DNA from: CAUSKK01 sp963532425 | GTDB taxonomy: Bacteria > Pseudomonadota > Gammaproteobacteria > Cardiobacteriales > Cardiobacteriaceae | Assembly (NCBI GenBank): GCA_963532425.1 | Contig: CAUSKK010000015.1 | Span: forward strand, 1 to 50,014 | Direction of reading: 5' to 3' | Length of the DNA stretch: 50,014 nucleotides | In this document: positions 18,230 through 25,824 of the stretch, in pieces | Position numbering within the stretch: the first letter of the stretch is position 1 | How the letters are laid out: every line of letters begins with the position of its first letter | Notes under the pieces: generated by a model | Databases searched by the model: none | Told to the model about the DNA's origin: nothing | What the model saw: the letters and a program-made list of their open reading frames with translations, nothing else | Made by a program: the position numbers and the translations under genes

Positions 18230-18287
18230 GTTTTTCCGCGACTATACTAATAAACCTTATAGACATAAAAAAAGGATAGATATAAAC

Positions 18288-19400
18288 ATGCAATTGACCA
18301 TTAAGCGCGAAATCCTCAGCGACCGCCTGGCCGACATCAACAACATCGCCGAACGAAAAAATACCGCTCCCATTCTTAGCCACGTGCTGCTGGAGGCCGA
18401 CAGCAACGGCCTGGTGCTCAAGGGTACCGATACGGAAATCAGCCTGAGCATTCATTGCCAGGAGGTGGAAGTTAGCGAGCCCGGTGCCATCACCGTGCCC
18501 GTGGGCAAGCTGCTGGAGGCGGTGAAGCACCAGAGGGCGGAAAGCCTTATTGGCTGCCAGCTGGTCGAGGGCCAGTTCGTGCTGAAGACGCCGGAAAGCA
18601 CCTTCCGGCTGCTGACCCTGCCGGCCGAGGATTTCCCCGCCGTGGCCGATAGCCCCAGCGCCTACCAGCTGCGCATTCAGAGCAAGGTGCTGCACAATCT
18701 GCTTACTAAGGTGCGCTTTGCCATGGCCGACCAGGAGCCGCGCGCCTTCCTGAACGGCCTTTATCTGCACGTGGTGGAGGAGGGCAAGGCCCTGCACGCG
18801 GTCAGCTCCGACGGCCACCGGCTCGCCTGTGGGCGCGGTCTGCTTGAAAGTGAGGCCAATCCCGAGGCCAAGCTGATTCTGCCGAAGAAGGCCGTGAGCG
18901 AGCTCATTCGCCTGCTCGGCCGGGTGGACGAGGTGGTTACGCTGGAGGTGAGTGAACGGCAGCTGACGCTGGTGCTGGGTGCCTATCGCTTTAGCACCCG
19001 TCTGATTGATGGCACCTATGCCCGCTATCAGGAGGTCATTCCCGTGCGTCAGGAAAATCCGGTGCTGATTCCGCGCAACGCCCTGATTGAAGCGCTTCAG
19101 CGGGCCAAGGTGCTGCTCAGCGACCGCCGCGACGGCGTCTATCTGCGCTTCAAGGAAAGTTCGGTGCAGATTAGCGGCCGCAATACCGCCAACGAGAGCC
19201 TGGAAGAAAGCCTCGACATCGTGAATAACGCCGCTGTGGACTATGAGATTGGTTTGAACGTGGCCTATCTGCTGCAGGCCTGCCAGAATCTGGAGAGCGA
19301 GAGTCTGCAGCTGCATTTGAGCGGCAACAGCGGCGCCTGTCTGCTCACCGGCGAGGCCGATAGCCATTTGAGTTTCGTGATTATGACCATGCGCCTGTGA
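18288..19400 (+). CDS. dnaN: DNA polymerase III beta subunit (sliding clamp)
   Basis: Ring-shaped processivity clamp for DNA polymerase III. The 370-residue length is typical (E. coli 366). Family stretches include TEISLSIHCQ, LPAEDFP and the C-terminal MTMRL, which belongs to the pocket that binds clamp-binding peptides. AAAGGAT precedes the ATG. dnaA lies upstream across oriC. The expected recF and gyrB do not follow; the next gene is rpsP, so the classical dnaA-dnaN-recF-gyrB order is broken. One in-frame GAAGCGCTTC (EALQ) is at 19089. Confidence 0.97.
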   Translation: MQLTIKREILSDRLADINNIAERKNTAPILSHVLLEADSNGLVLKGTDTEISLSIHCQEVEVSEPGAITVPVGKLLEAVKHQRAESLIGCQLVEGQFVLKTPESTFRLLTLPAEDFPAVADSPSAYQLRIQSKVLHNLLTKVRFAMADQEPRAFLNGLYLHVVEEGKALHAVSSDGHRLACGRGLLESEANPEAKLILPKKAVSELIRLLGRVDEVVTLEVSERQLTLVLGAYRFSTRLIDGTYARYQEVIPVRQENPVLIPRNALIEALQRAKVLLSDRRDGVYLRFKESSVQISGRNTANESLEESLDIVNNAAVDYEIGLNVAYLLQACQNLESESLQLHLSGNSGACLLTGEADSHLSFVIMTMRL

Positions 19401-19487
19401 ACGGCCCAAAAAGCCGCAAAGAAGCGCTGGATTTTTCCTGATAAATCAGTAAAATATCCGGCTTTAAGAATTTTACAAGGATTTAAC

Positions 19488-19739
19488 ATGTTAGCAATTA
19501 GACTTGCTCGTGGTGGCGCAAAAAAACGCCCTTTCTACCACATTGTGGCCACCAACAGCCGCAACGCCCGCGATGGTCGTTTCATTGAAAGCATTGGCTT
19601 TTTTAACCCCCTGGCCAAGGGTCAGGAGGAAGAAATTCGTATTGATTTGGAACGCTACAACTACTGGCTGAGTGTCGGTGGTCAGGCCAGCGACCGGGTT
19701 CGTACTCTGGTGAAACAGTATCAAAAAGCCAAGGCCTAA
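19488..19739 (+). CDS. rpsP: 30S ribosomal protein S16
   Basis: Small-subunit assembly protein of 83 residues starting MLAIRLARGGAKKRPFYHIV, an unmistakable S16 start. CAAGGA lies before the ATG. First gene of the conserved rpsP-rimM-trmD-rplS set; its TAA overlaps the rimM ATG (TAATG). Confidence 0.98.
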   Translation: MLAIRLARGGAKKRPFYHIVATNSRNARDGRFIESIGFFNPLAKGQEEEIRIDLERYNYWLSVGGQASDRVRTLVKQYQKAKA

Positions 19740-20260
19740 TGGCTTCAGACAGCGCGCCCATTGAACTTGGGCGCATCGTCGGCACACACGGGGTTCGCGG
19801 TTGGGTAAAGGTTTACTCGGACTGCCGGCCCCGTGAAGCTATTTTTAAATACAAAGATTTTCTCGGCCTTTCCCCCCAGGGCAATCGGCCACTACGGCTA
19901 AGCGCTTCCCGAGTGCAGGGCAATGGGCTGGTGGCCAAGTTTGTGGGCGTCGATGACATGGACCAGGCTCGAGCCCTGAATGGACTGGTGCTGGCGGTGG
20001 CCGCCCTAAAGCCGCTGCAGAAGGGGGAATTCTACTGGCGGGATTTAATCGGTCTGACTGTGATTAACCGGCAGGAGGAAACGCTGGGTCGGGTGAAAAC
20101 CCTACTGGAAACCGGCGCCAATGATGTGCTGGTGGTGGTCGATGACAGCGACCGGGAAATCCTTATTCCCTACGTCGTTCCCCGCTATGTGGAGCATATC
20201 GACCTGGAACAGAAACAGATGCGGGTGGACTACTCCCTTGACTGGCTCAATGAAAATTGA
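19739..20260 (+). CDS. rimM: 16S rRNA processing protein RimM
   Basis: Assists 30S head assembly by binding S19 and helps 16S processing. 173 residues. The N-terminal beta-barrel opens with ELGRIVGTHGVRGWVKVYS, and the PRC-barrel half contains FYWRDLIGLTV and ILIPYV. It starts on the last base of the rpsP stop and overlaps trmD by 11 bp, so the operon is tightly coupled. Confidence 0.96.
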   Translation: MASDSAPIELGRIVGTHGVRGWVKVYSDCRPREAIFKYKDFLGLSPQGNRPLRLSASRVQGNGLVAKFVGVDDMDQARALNGLVLAVAALKPLQKGEFYWRDLIGLTVINRQEETLGRVKTLLETGANDVLVVVDDSDREILIPYVVPRYVEHIDLEQKQMRVDYSLDWLNEN

Positions 20261-20993
20261 GGTCATCAGTATCTTTCCCACCCTGGTAGAACACTGGTTT
20301 CAACAGGGCGTAGTGGGCCGGGCTTTGGGGCGGGTCGCCCAGCTGCGCTATCACAATCCCCGCGATTACAGTTCGGATAAATTCGGCCGTATTGATGATC
20401 GGCCCTTTGGTGGCGGTTCGGGCATGTTGATGCAATATGAACCGCTGGCCCGCATTGCCGAAGCGCTTCGCCGGGAGGACGACCCGGAAACGCCCGGGCC
20501 ATTTAATATCTATCTCAGCCCCCAGGGCGTGCCACTGCAGCAGGATTTGATTCAGGCACTAGCCCAGAAGCCCCATCTGGCCTTTTGGTGCGGCCGCTAT
20601 GAGGGCATCGACCAGCGTTTTTTGGACCGCCATATCGATTTGGAAGTTTCGCTGGGTGATTTCGTTATTTCCGGTGGTGAGATGGCGGCGGCGGTGATGA
20701 TAGATGCCATTCTGCGTCAGATTGATGGTGTATTGGGCAATCAACAGTCGGCCCAGGAGGACTCTTTTCAACAGGGTTTGCTGGATTGTCCGCACTATAC
20801 GCGTCCAGAAATAGTTGATAGAATGCGCGTTCCTCCGGTTTTGCTCAGTGGCAACCACGGAGAAATCCAACGCTGGCGCCTACAACAGGCGCTGGGTGCA
20901 ACATTTTTACGGCGCCCCGATATTTTTAACCGGCTCCAATTGAGCGACAAGCAAATGGCGCTATTAAATGATTTTTTAAAGGACCTAACATGA
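20250..20993 (+). CDS. trmD: tRNA (guanine-37-N1)-methyltransferase
   Basis: SPOUT-class enzyme that methylates G37 of tRNAs with a G at position 36, preventing +1 frameshifts. 247 residues starting MKIEVISIFPTLVEHW. The cofactor knot is visible as CGRYEGIDQRF and the loop SLGDFVISGGEMAA. The start is inside rimM; a longer frame upstream in the same phase is only the shadow of rimM. Its TGA overlaps the rplS ATG. Confidence 0.96.
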   Translation: MKIEVISIFPTLVEHWFQQGVVGRALGRVAQLRYHNPRDYSSDKFGRIDDRPFGGGSGMLMQYEPLARIAEALRREDDPETPGPFNIYLSPQGVPLQQDLIQALAQKPHLAFWCGRYEGIDQRFLDRHIDLEVSLGDFVISGGEMAAAVMIDAILRQIDGVLGNQQSAQEDSFQQGLLDCPHYTRPEIVDRMRVPPVLLSGNHGEIQRWRLQQALGATFLRRPDIFNRLQLSDKQMALLNDFLKDLT

Positions 20994-21349
20994 GCAAAAT
21001 TATTGCTGAACTTGAAAAAGAACAAATGCGTAAAGACCCTCTGCCTAACTTTGGCCCGGGCGACACCATCGTCGTACAGGTAAAAGTGCGTGAGGGCAAC
21101 CACGAACGGCTGCAGGCTTTCGAGGGCGTGGTTATTGCCAAGCGCAATCGTGGTCTGAACTCCTCATTCACCGTCCGGAAAATTTCCCACGGCGAAGGGG
21201 TAGAGCGGGTTTTCCAAACCCACAGCCCCATTGTAGCTTCGGTCAGTGTGAAGCGCTTGGGTAAAGTCCGCCGGGCAAAACTCTACTATCTGCGTGGTCT
21301 GGAAGGTAAGGCAGCGCGAATCAAAGAGCGTCTGGTCAAAAAAGGCTAA
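20990..21349 (+). CDS. rplS: 50S ribosomal protein L19
   Basis: Large-subunit protein at the 30S-50S interface. 119 residues. Recognisable by FGPGDTIVVQVKVREG and ERVFQTHSPI. ATGA overlap with trmD and TAATG overlap with the next gene put cysQ in the same message, an addition to the standard four-gene set. Confidence 0.97.
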   Translation: MSKIIAELEKEQMRKDPLPNFGPGDTIVVQVKVREGNHERLQAFEGVVIAKRNRGLNSSFTVRKISHGEGVERVFQTHSPIVASVSVKRLGKVRRAKLYYLRGLEGKAARIKERLVKKG

Positions 21350-22134
21350 TGCTCATCCTTCTTCCGCAAATCGAGGCGCTCTGTCGAAAGACGAGCGCCG
21401 AAATTTTATCTTTCTACGGCAACCAATCGACTCTGACCATTAGTCAGAAGTCGGACAATACTCCACTCACCCAGGCCGATTTATTGGCCCATCAACAACT
21501 TAGCTCTGGATTGGCGGCCATTTTGCCTCTGCCGGTGGTTAGCGAAGAATCCAAAGACTATCAGCCCAGCGACGACTATTGGCTCATTGACCCCATCGAT
21601 GGCACCCGGGAATTCATCGAACAGAGCAGCAATTTTTGCATTTGCATTGCGCGCATTTGCCAGCAGCGGCCCCGGTTTGGTCTTATCTATGCGCCGTTGA
21701 GCGGCCACTATTGGTATGCCCAGGCTGGCGCCGGCGCCTACCATTGGGATGGCCAGCAACACTGGCGACTACAGGTTCAGCCTCGCCACCACCGGCTTAT
21801 CACTGCCCGACCCCGTATTTCGGCTGCTCTCAAGGAATTTGCCGCTGCCCTGCTGGGCCACGACTATGAACATAAAACCAAGGGCAGCGCTCTTAAATTC
21901 TGTCTGCTGGCCCAGGGCGATGCGGATATTTATCCAAAGTTGGTGGCCGCCACTAATGAATGGGACATTGCCAGCGGCGATATTATTTTGCACGAGGCCG
22001 GCGGTTTCCTTCGTTTCGGCGATGGCAGCCTGCCCCGCTACGGGACCAAAGCCTCGCCGTTGAATCCGCCGTTCATTGCCTGCAATGACGCCGAGTTGCT
22101 GCAACGGGCCCTGGCGCTGCTGGCGAAGAAATAA
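21349..22134 (+). CDS. cysQ: 3'(2'),5'-bisphosphate nucleotidase CysQ
   Basis: Inositol-monophosphatase-fold enzyme that hydrolyses PAP, the by-product of sulfate activation, to AMP. 261 residues. The metal sites are visible: EE in VVSEESKDY, DPIDGTREF and WDIASGDIILHEAGG. The ATG uses the last base of the rplS stop. It ends just before a bidirectional terminator shared with the porin. A general inositol-phosphatase activity cannot be excluded. Confidence 0.9.
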   Translation: MLILLPQIEALCRKTSAEILSFYGNQSTLTISQKSDNTPLTQADLLAHQQLSSGLAAILPLPVVSEESKDYQPSDDYWLIDPIDGTREFIEQSSNFCICIARICQQRPRFGLIYAPLSGHYWYAQAGAGAYHWDGQQHWRLQVQPRHHRLITARPRISAALKEFAAALLGHDYEHKTKGSALKFCLLAQGDADIYPKLVAATNEWDIASGDIILHEAGGFLRFGDGSLPRYGTKASPLNPPFIACNDAELLQRALALLAKK

Positions 22135-22152
22135 AAAATTTCTTCCAAAAAA

Positions 22153-22176
22153 AAGCGCTCCCGCAGGGGAGCGCTT
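22153..22176. terminator. Bidirectional terminator built from palindrome halves
   Basis: AAGCGCTCCC and GGGAGCGCTT form a perfect 10-bp stem with loop GCAG, flanked by A-runs on the left and TTTT on the right. It can serve both cysQ (rightward) and the porin (leftward). Each arm carries an AAGCGCT core of the iterated palindrome. Confidence 0.92.
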
Positions 22177-22202
22177 CGTTTTGGTCTTGGTTACTTCTTG
22201 AA

Positions 22203-23213
22203 TTAGAAGTTGTGGCGCAGACCAACAACGGCTTCGTAGAAGCTCTTACGGCTGCCACTGGTGTCATTTTTCTGATAGGCACCTTCAACCCAGGCCAGCG
22301 TACGTTTGCTGAAGTTGTACTGGTAGCCCAGCAGGGTACGATAGACAGTTTTTTGACCTTTGGTGGTGGGGTCGAAAGCTTCGAAGCCCAGACGGAAGGT
22401 GTTGGTTTCATCCAGACGATATTGAGCCAGCAGGGCATACATATTGGCGCGGCTAGAGGCGTGCTCATAGTCAAAAGCAGCGTACAGACCAACATCGTTC
22501 TTATCGCCATAGCTCAAAGAGCCGGTGATGGATTCCTGTTTACCGCGTGGGTTACCGACATCACCATCCACATAGGTATAGGTAGTGGCAGCGGTGATAC
22601 CATTCCAGGTGTATTGGGCGCCGACTTGACCCATGGAGAAGTTACGGCTGTCAGAGGTTGGAGTTACCCGGTCAGGGGTGGCAAAGCCATTGTTACCGTC
22701 AAGGATACCGGCAAAACCCAGTTGCAGACCGTAGTCGTCGGCAAACTGTTTGCTAGTCATATAGCTTACGGTTTTGGCAGTACGTTTGTAGGTTTGGTAA
22801 GTGCCAGAAACCTCTTGGAATTCATCGGTTTTACCGAAGAAGGCATCGCGCAGGTTATTCTGTTTACCAAATTTCAGAGTACCGAAATCACCCGCCAGAC
22901 CTACCCAGGCTTGACGAACTTCGCTAAGACTACCTTTCTCGGTGTCAGTGTTATAGCCAAATTCCAATTGGTAAATGGCGTTCAGACCGCTGGCCAGGCC
23001 TTCATTGCCTTTAACGCCTAGACGGATACCATTTTCTTTCAGGTCAAATTTGGTTTTATTTTTGCGGTTGTTGGCATCGCGCTTATCGTCGAATTTGAAG
23101 CCATAGCCAATACGACCATAAAGGGTGGTGGTGTCGGTGCTATCCTGAGCGTGAACCACGCCAGCAGCTGAGACCATTGCAATGAGAGTTGCCAAAGTTA
23201 TTTGTTTTTTCAT
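22203..23213 (-). CDS. General outer-membrane porin
   Basis: Trimeric beta-barrel porin of the Gram-negative porin family; 336 residues. Signal peptide MKKQITLATLIAMVSAAGVVHA is followed by mature QDSTDTTTLYGRIGYGF. LGVKGNEGLASGLNAIYQLEFGY and GDFGTLKFGKQ are family hallmarks, and the chain ends in Phe (LRHNF) as needed for barrel assembly. The ATG at 23213 has AAGGA seven bases upstream; a TTG two codons earlier is unlikely. Codons are less GC-rich than in neighbours, as expected of a very highly expressed gene. Solute selectivity is not predictable. Confidence 0.93.
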   Translation of the reverse strand: MKKQITLATLIAMVSAAGVVHAQDSTDTTTLYGRIGYGFKFDDKRDANNRKNKTKFDLKENGIRLGVKGNEGLASGLNAIYQLEFGYNTDTEKGSLSEVRQAWVGLAGDFGTLKFGKQNNLRDAFFGKTDEFQEVSGTYQTYKRTAKTVSYMTSKQFADDYGLQLGFAGILDGNNGFATPDRVTPTSDSRNFSMGQVGAQYTWNGITAATTYTYVDGDVGNPRGKQESITGSLSYGDKNDVGLYAAFDYEHASSRANMYALLAQYRLDETNTFRLGFEAFDPTTKGQKTVYRTLLGYQYNFSKRTLAWVEGAYQKNDTSGSRKSFYEAVVGLRHNF

Positions 23214-23288
23214 AAACAAGTCCTTGTTGAAAATTTACGTAAAAACGAGATGAAGTGAAGTTCTTTCACTGCCCATACTATGCCGATG

Positions 23289-23317
23289 ATGTTAACCATT
23301 TTGCTGGGCTAATGCAA
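23289..23317 (-). promoter_or_regulatory. Sigma-70-like promoter of the porin gene
   Basis: On the minus strand, TTGCAT and TAACAT are separated by exactly 17 bp, about 75-100 bp upstream of the porin start. Both hexamers are reasonable matches to consensus. Confidence 0.6.
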
Positions 23318-23356
23318 GTCTTTTTGTAGTAAGAAAACAACAGATAAGAATCCTTC

Positions 23357-25342
23357 TTAAGACTGCCAATAGTCATCGGCGCCCAGTGCCCATTGATTAT
23401 AAATCATTTGTTGTTCTGCACTATCCAAATCCAACTGGGCCCGGGCTCGTTCCAGCAGAATTTTGTCGCGCGGGAAATCAACAAAGTAGAAGTTCTGGCC
23501 GCCGGTCTGGCGCTTGCCCACCATTTCCCCGGCGCCGCGCAGCTCAAAATCAGCCTCGGCAATAAGGAAACCGTTGTTGGTGCTGCGCATCAACTGCAGT
23601 CGCTGCTGTGCCACTTCGGTGAGTTCCTGATAGAGCAAAACGCAGTGGGAAGCCTGCTGGCCCCGGCCCACCCGGCCGCGCAGCTGGTGCAGCTGGGCCA
23701 GACCGAAGCGCTCGGCATTTTCAATCACCATCAGGCTGGCATTGGGCACATCAACGCCCACCTCAATCACCGTGGTGGCCACCAGCAGCGCGATTTCGCC
23801 AGCAAGGAAGCGCTCCATGATGGCCTGGCGCTGGTCGCTGGGCAGCTGGCCATGCAGCACCTCAATGGTTATATCCGGAAGCGCTTCCCGCAGCTGGGCG
23901 GCGGTGGTCTCCACGTTCTCGCCGTCGCCCTCGCCAATCAGCGGACAGACCCAATAGGCCTGGCGCCCCTGGCGGCAGTTTTCCCCGACCCGCTGAATGA
24001 TTTCCGCCCGCCGCGCCGCACTGAAAACGCTGGTTTTCACCGGCGCCCGCCCGGCCGGCAGGCTGTCGATGACGGATAAATCCAGCGCCCCATAGTGGCT
24101 CATGGCCAGGGTGCGTGGAATGGGCGTGGCCGTCAGCAGCAGCTGGTGGGCGCTGCTGTCCTCGCTGCTTTTGTTGCGCAGCCGCAGCCGCTGTTCAACG
24201 CCAAAGCGATGCTGTTCGTCGATGACCACCAGAGCCAAATCGGCATAGTTGACCTTGTCCTGAAAGAGGGCATGGGTGCCGACGATGATTTGCGCCGAAC
24301 CGTCGGCAATGGCCGGAAGCGCTTCCCGTTTTTTGCTGGTGAGCAACACCACCGCCACCGGCAGCGTTCCCAGCAGGCGTTGGCAGGACTGGAAATGTTG
24401 CCGGGCCAGCAGTTCGGTGGGCGCAAGGATACAGGCCTGCTTGCCCGCCGCCACCGCCCGGAGACAGGCATAGAGGGCCACCAGGGTTTTACCGCTGCCG
24501 ACGTCGCCCTGTACCAGCCGCATCATCGGCCGGGGCTGGGCCAAATCGGCGGCAATTTCGGCCATGACCTTTTCCTGGACCGGCGTCGGCGCAAAGGGCA
24601 GCTGCTGGCGGAAATCGCGCAGCAGGCTGTCATCGCCCACCAGGGGCACCGCCCGCAGGGTTTGGCGCTGCTGGCGGGCCCGTTCCAGGGCGAAGACGTG
24701 GGCCAGCAATTCCTGTTCGGCCAGCTGCTGGCGGGCCAAGGCCACCGCCGCCAGACTGTCGGGCTGGTGCAACTGGCGAAGCGCTTCCCGTAGCGGCCCG
24801 GGCGGCAGCAGCTCCAGAGCCTGGCGGCGCAGGTCGGCCAGAGATTTGAAGTGGGCGCGGCTGGGATAGATGGGAGTGATGGACGGCGAAAACTCGGCAC
24901 TCTCCAAATCGTCCAGCCAATTGACCTTGGGATGATTCATCTCAAAGAGCTGCTCGTAGCCGTTGAAATGCACCTTGCCGAAGAAGAGACCCTCGCGGCC
25001 GTTGCGATAGTTGCCGGTGGTGTGGTCGCTGAAATTGAAGAAGCGGGCGCCACACAGGGCCTGGCCATCGCTGAGCAGGGCCTGGAACAGGGGGCGACTG
25101 CGGCCGCGAATGATTTTGCTCGATTGCACCCAGGCCCGAATCAGCACCTCCCGTTCCTGCTGGGCGCCCAGTTCGGCCAGGGGGGTGATTTGGGTACGGT
25201 CCTCGTAGCGCAGTGGCGCGCAGCAGAGCAAATCAGCCAGCGTAAAAAAGCCAGCCTTTTCACAGCGGCTGGCTTGGGTTTTGGTCAGGGTAAGGACGGT
25301 ACCCAGGCGGGCTTGCAGGGAGAGCGCTTCGTTGGCGCTCAT
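23357..25342 (-). CDS. recG: ATP-dependent DNA helicase RecG
   Basis: Branch-migration and fork-reversal helicase. 661 residues from MSANEALSLQARLG. An N-terminal wedge/OB domain (ELGAQQEREVLIRAWVQ) precedes two RecA-like domains with Walker A QGDVGSGKT near residue 278, DEQHRFG near 373, TATPIPRTL and the C-terminal QLRGRVGRG. The ATG overlaps the ridA stop (ATGA); a longer upstream frame would only read ridA out of frame. The rpoZ-spoT-...-recG neighbourhood is the enterobacterial one, with ridA in the place of trmH. Confidence 0.95.
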   Translation of the reverse strand: MSANEALSLQARLGTVLTLTKTQASRCEKAGFFTLADLLCCAPLRYEDRTQITPLAELGAQQEREVLIRAWVQSSKIIRGRSRPLFQALLSDGQALCGARFFNFSDHTTGNYRNGREGLFFGKVHFNGYEQLFEMNHPKVNWLDDLESAEFSPSITPIYPSRAHFKSLADLRRQALELLPPGPLREALRQLHQPDSLAAVALARQQLAEQELLAHVFALERARQQRQTLRAVPLVGDDSLLRDFRQQLPFAPTPVQEKVMAEIAADLAQPRPMMRLVQGDVGSGKTLVALYACLRAVAAGKQACILAPTELLARQHFQSCQRLLGTLPVAVVLLTSKKREALPAIADGSAQIIVGTHALFQDKVNYADLALVVIDEQHRFGVEQRLRLRNKSSEDSSAHQLLLTATPIPRTLAMSHYGALDLSVIDSLPAGRAPVKTSVFSAARRAEIIQRVGENCRQGRQAYWVCPLIGEGDGENVETTAAQLREALPDITIEVLHGQLPSDQRQAIMERFLAGEIALLVATTVIEVGVDVPNASLMVIENAERFGLAQLHQLRGRVGRGQQASHCVLLYQELTEVAQQRLQLMRSTNNGFLIAEADFELRGAGEMVGKRQTGGQNFYFVDFPRDKILLERARAQLDLDSAEQQMIYNQWALGADDYWQS

Positions 25343-25719
25343 GGGCGCAGTACCACCGCTTCCACCTCCACCAGAGCCCCCTTCGGCAGGGCCGCCACCT
25401 GCAGCGCCGCCCGGGCCGGATAGGGGGCGCTGAACCACTGTTCCATGATTTGGTTCAGCTCGGCAAAATTGGCCAGGTCGGCCAGATAGATATTGAGCTT
25501 AACGGCATGCTCCAGGCCACTGCCGCCGGCCGCACAGACCGCCTTCAGATTGCTGAACACCCGGTTGGCCTGGGCACTGAAACCTTCCTCCAGCTCCATG
25601 GTATCGGGGTTAAGGCCAATCTGGCCGGACAGAAAAATCAGATTGCCGACGGCCACCGCCTGGGAGTAGGTGCCGATGGCCTTGGGGGCGTTGGGGCTGT
25701 TGATGATTTCCTTGTTCAT
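25339..25719 (-). CDS. ridA: RidA family enamine/imine deaminase
   Basis: Hydrolyses reactive enamines such as 2-aminoacrylate formed by PLP enzymes. 126 residues. The active-site Arg is in PYPARAALQV and the Glu in VEVEAVVL; AIGTYSQAV and FLSGQIGLNP are family signatures. GAGG lies before the ATG at 25719. Upstream, three iterated palindromes or variants fill the gap to spoT. Overlaps recG by four bases. Confidence 0.93.
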   Translation of the reverse strand: MNKEIINSPNAPKAIGTYSQAVAVGNLIFLSGQIGLNPDTMELEEGFSAQANRVFSNLKAVCAAGGSGLEHAVKLNIYLADLANFAELNQIMEQWFSAPYPARAALQVAALPKGALVEVEAVVLRP

Positions 25720-25824
25720 AAAAACCTCGTGGTTAGCAATAAAAGGGGAGCGCTTCGTTCTACTCGGTGGCAAAGAAGCGCTTCAGACTGCGCCGGACTA
25801 GGGGAAGCGCTTCGTTCGGGGCAG

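Larger units (their letters stand above)
17423..18287. other. oriC: Putative chromosomal replication origin (oriC)
   Basis: A gene-free 865-bp, AT-rich stretch between dnaA and dnaN. It has a left cluster of DnaA-box-like sites (17446-17577), an AT-rich centre with two long direct repeats, and a right cluster (17940-18229). Exact TTATGAACA occurs eleven times over both orientations and TTATGCACA twice; I see no TTATCCACA. The location next to dnaA, the box clusters and the switch from mostly leftward to mostly rightward genes all point to an origin. Functional proof is not available from sequence alone. Confidence 0.88.

Noticed and set aside
17423..18287. Plasmid-type iteron origin
   Set aside because: Location between dnaA and dnaN with ribosomal protein genes on both sides shows a chromosomal context, and the repeats are DnaA-box-like.
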